A DNA stretch of 64,000 bases from Crossiella sp. CA-258035 (GTDB lineage Bacteria > Actinomycetota > Actinomycetes > Mycobacteriales > Pseudonocardiaceae), in the NCBI RefSeq assembly GCF_030064675.1, contig NZ_CP116413.1, positions 7,903,501 to 7,967,500 on the forward strand, given 5' to 3'. This document shows positions 62,968-64,000 of this stretch, piece after piece. The notes under the pieces were generated by a model. It had not been told where the DNA came from, did not search any database, and saw nothing but the letters and a program-made list of their open reading frames with translations. The position numbers and the translations under genes were made by a program. How positions within the stretch are numbered: the stretch's first letter is position 1; each line of letters begins with the position of its first letter.

Positions 62968-64000
62968 TCACCGAATGTCACCTGACAGTTTGCTGACGTC
63001 GTGCTCCCCGCGCGGGATGACCACGGTGAACGCCGCGCCCTGCCCCGGCTGCGAGTCCACCCAGACCGACCCGCCGTGCGCCTCGCTGATCGCCCGCACG
63101 ATGCTCAGCCCCAGCCCGGCCCCACCCCTGCCGCGCGAGGAGTCGCCCCGGTAGAACCGCTCGAACACCCGCCCCAGTTGGTCGGGGGACAGCCCAGGTC
63201 CCTCGTCGGCGACCACCACGCCGACGCCCTTGGCCCCGACCGCGCGCACCGAGACGTGCACCGGCGACCCGGCCGGGGTGTGCTGCAGGGCGTTGCCGAG
63301 CAGGTTGCGCAGCACCTGGCGCAACCGGTTGGCGTCCCCGCGCACCACCGCGTCGATCGTGCTGACCACCAGGTTGATCTCGCGTTCCGGGTCCACCACC
63401 CGCGCGTCGGCCACCGCGTCCGCGGCCAGCGCGGCCAGGTCCACCGGCTCGGCCAGCAGCGGGCGGCCCTGGTCCAGGCGGGCCAACAGCAGCAGCTCCT
63501 CCACCAGCGAGTGCATCCGGGTGGCCTCGTCCTCGATCCGGGTCATGGCCAGCTCCACCACCTGCGGATCGTCCACGCCCTGGAGGTAGAGGTCGGCCCA
63601 GCCGCGGATGGTGGTCAGCGGGGTGCGCAGCTCGTGCGAGGCGTCCGCGACGAAGCTGCGCAGTCGTTCCTCGGAGCGCTGCCGGGCGTCGAAGGCCAGG
63701 TTGACCGCGTGCGCGAGCTGGTCCACCTCGGTGTTGCCGCCGGTCACCCCGATCCGCCTGGTGTGATCGCCCGCGGCGATGGCGGTGGCGTTGGCGGCCA
63801 TGTCCCGCAACGGTTTCAGCCCGACCCACAGCACGCACAGGGACAGCAGCGCGATACCGCCGACGGTGACCAGGGTGGCGATGATGCCGTACCCGGCCAG
63901 CCCGGCCAGCGTCTCGTGGTCCGGGCGCAGCGAGGTGGCGGCCACGATGGTGTGCGCCGAGCGGCCGTCCGGCGTGCTCAGCGGTTGGCTCAGCCCGATG
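62968..64000 (-). CDS. Sensor histidine kinase, 5' end cut off by the window
   Basis: The frame is open to the window edge, so the N-terminal sensor part is incomplete. Visible: an extracytoplasmic piece, one membrane helix (GIIATLVTVGGIALLSLCVL), a HAMP domain, HisKA with the phospho-acceptor His in DASHELRTPL, and HATPase motifs NLLGNALQHT, DEGPGLS and GAGLGLSI. All catalytic motifs are intact. The response regulator should lie beyond the window on the same strand. Confidence 0.93.
   Translation of the reverse strand, partial: IGLSQPLSTPDGRSAHTIVAATSLRPDHETLAGLAGYGIIATLVTVGGIALLSLCVLWVGLKPLRDMAANATAIAAGDHTRRIGVTGGNTEVDQLAHAVNLAFDARQRSEERLRSFVADASHELRTPLTTIRGWADLYLQGVDDPQVVELAMTRIEDEATRMHSLVEELLLLARLDQGRPLLAEPVDLAALAADAVADARVVDPEREINLVVSTIDAVVRGDANRLRQVLRNLLGNALQHTPAGSPVHVSVRAVGAKGVGVVVADEGPGLSPDQLGRVFERFYRGDSSRGRGGAGLGLSIVRAISEAHGGSVWVDSQPGQGAAFTVVIPRGEHDVSKLSGDIR

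Overview
The window is 64 kb of very GC-rich DNA. GTG starts are common, GC is strong at third codon positions, and the gene families are typical of a filamentous actinomycete: large LuxR-type ATPase regulators, several cytochromes P450, a GH18 chitinase, TIGR03086 and SAM-methyltransferase families, and NRPS/RiPP genes. The word GTCCACTGTGGAC recurs both inside and between genes. My guess is a Pseudonocardiaceae-type organism; this is inference, and no species marker is present.

Layout. 1-4.9 kb: the 3' end of a Pls-type (poly-amino-acid) NRPS, overlapping an M1 peptidase gene, then a Tat-exported poly-gamma-glutamate hydrolase. 5-9.7 kb: a VOC protein, an OmpR/HK two-component pair, a DUF4153-like membrane protein and a convergent DUF2306 membrane protein. 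9.8-13 kb: a translationally coupled FIST sensor and GGDEF cyclase, and a small unknown gene. 13.1-20 kb: a compact class II lanthipeptide locus with an HTH regulator, LanM, a 75-aa precursor with a 15-aa Ser/Thr/Cys core, a hairpin and a 963-aa LuxR-type ATPase regulator. It ends at a remarkable 42-bp-stem hairpin. 20.1-24.2 kb: an FGE-like protein, a PAS-GGDEF-EAL protein with both output motifs degenerate, and a secreted alpha/beta hydrolase. 24.4-30.8 kb: a methyltransferase, a P450, a DMT-type membrane protein overlapping a GT4 glycosyltransferase gene, and HtpG.

30.8-40.8 kb: a possible immunity-type protein, a TIGR03086 gene apparently frameshifted in a G6 run, a divergent MarR regulator, a P450 overlapping a PRMT-like methyltransferase gene, a lipoprotein, a chitinase with a DasR-like site upstream, a SigG/SigJ-type sigma factor with a RibD/DHFR-fold protein, an MFS exporter, and two lower-GC genes of unknown role. 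40.8-44.7 kb: a possible islet bracketed by a 29-bp direct repeat next to tRNA-Ala(GGC). It holds degenerate CRISPR-like repeats, a large catalase and its coupled ankyrin protein. 44.8-53 kb: PaaK-like ligase, DsbA-like protein, VIT1/CCC1-type protein, MFS transporter, GT2 glycosyltransferase and HrpB. 53-60.3 kb: two paralogous LuxR-type ATPase regulators alternating with two secreted proteins. One of these consists of three internal repeats. 60.3-64 kb: a complete P450-ferredoxin-ferredoxin reductase operon and a truncated sensor kinase.

The most interesting parts are the lanthipeptide locus with its unusual hydrophobic leader, the large four-copy hairpin behind it, the P450/PRMT pair, the catalase islet and the overrepresented 13-bp palindrome.
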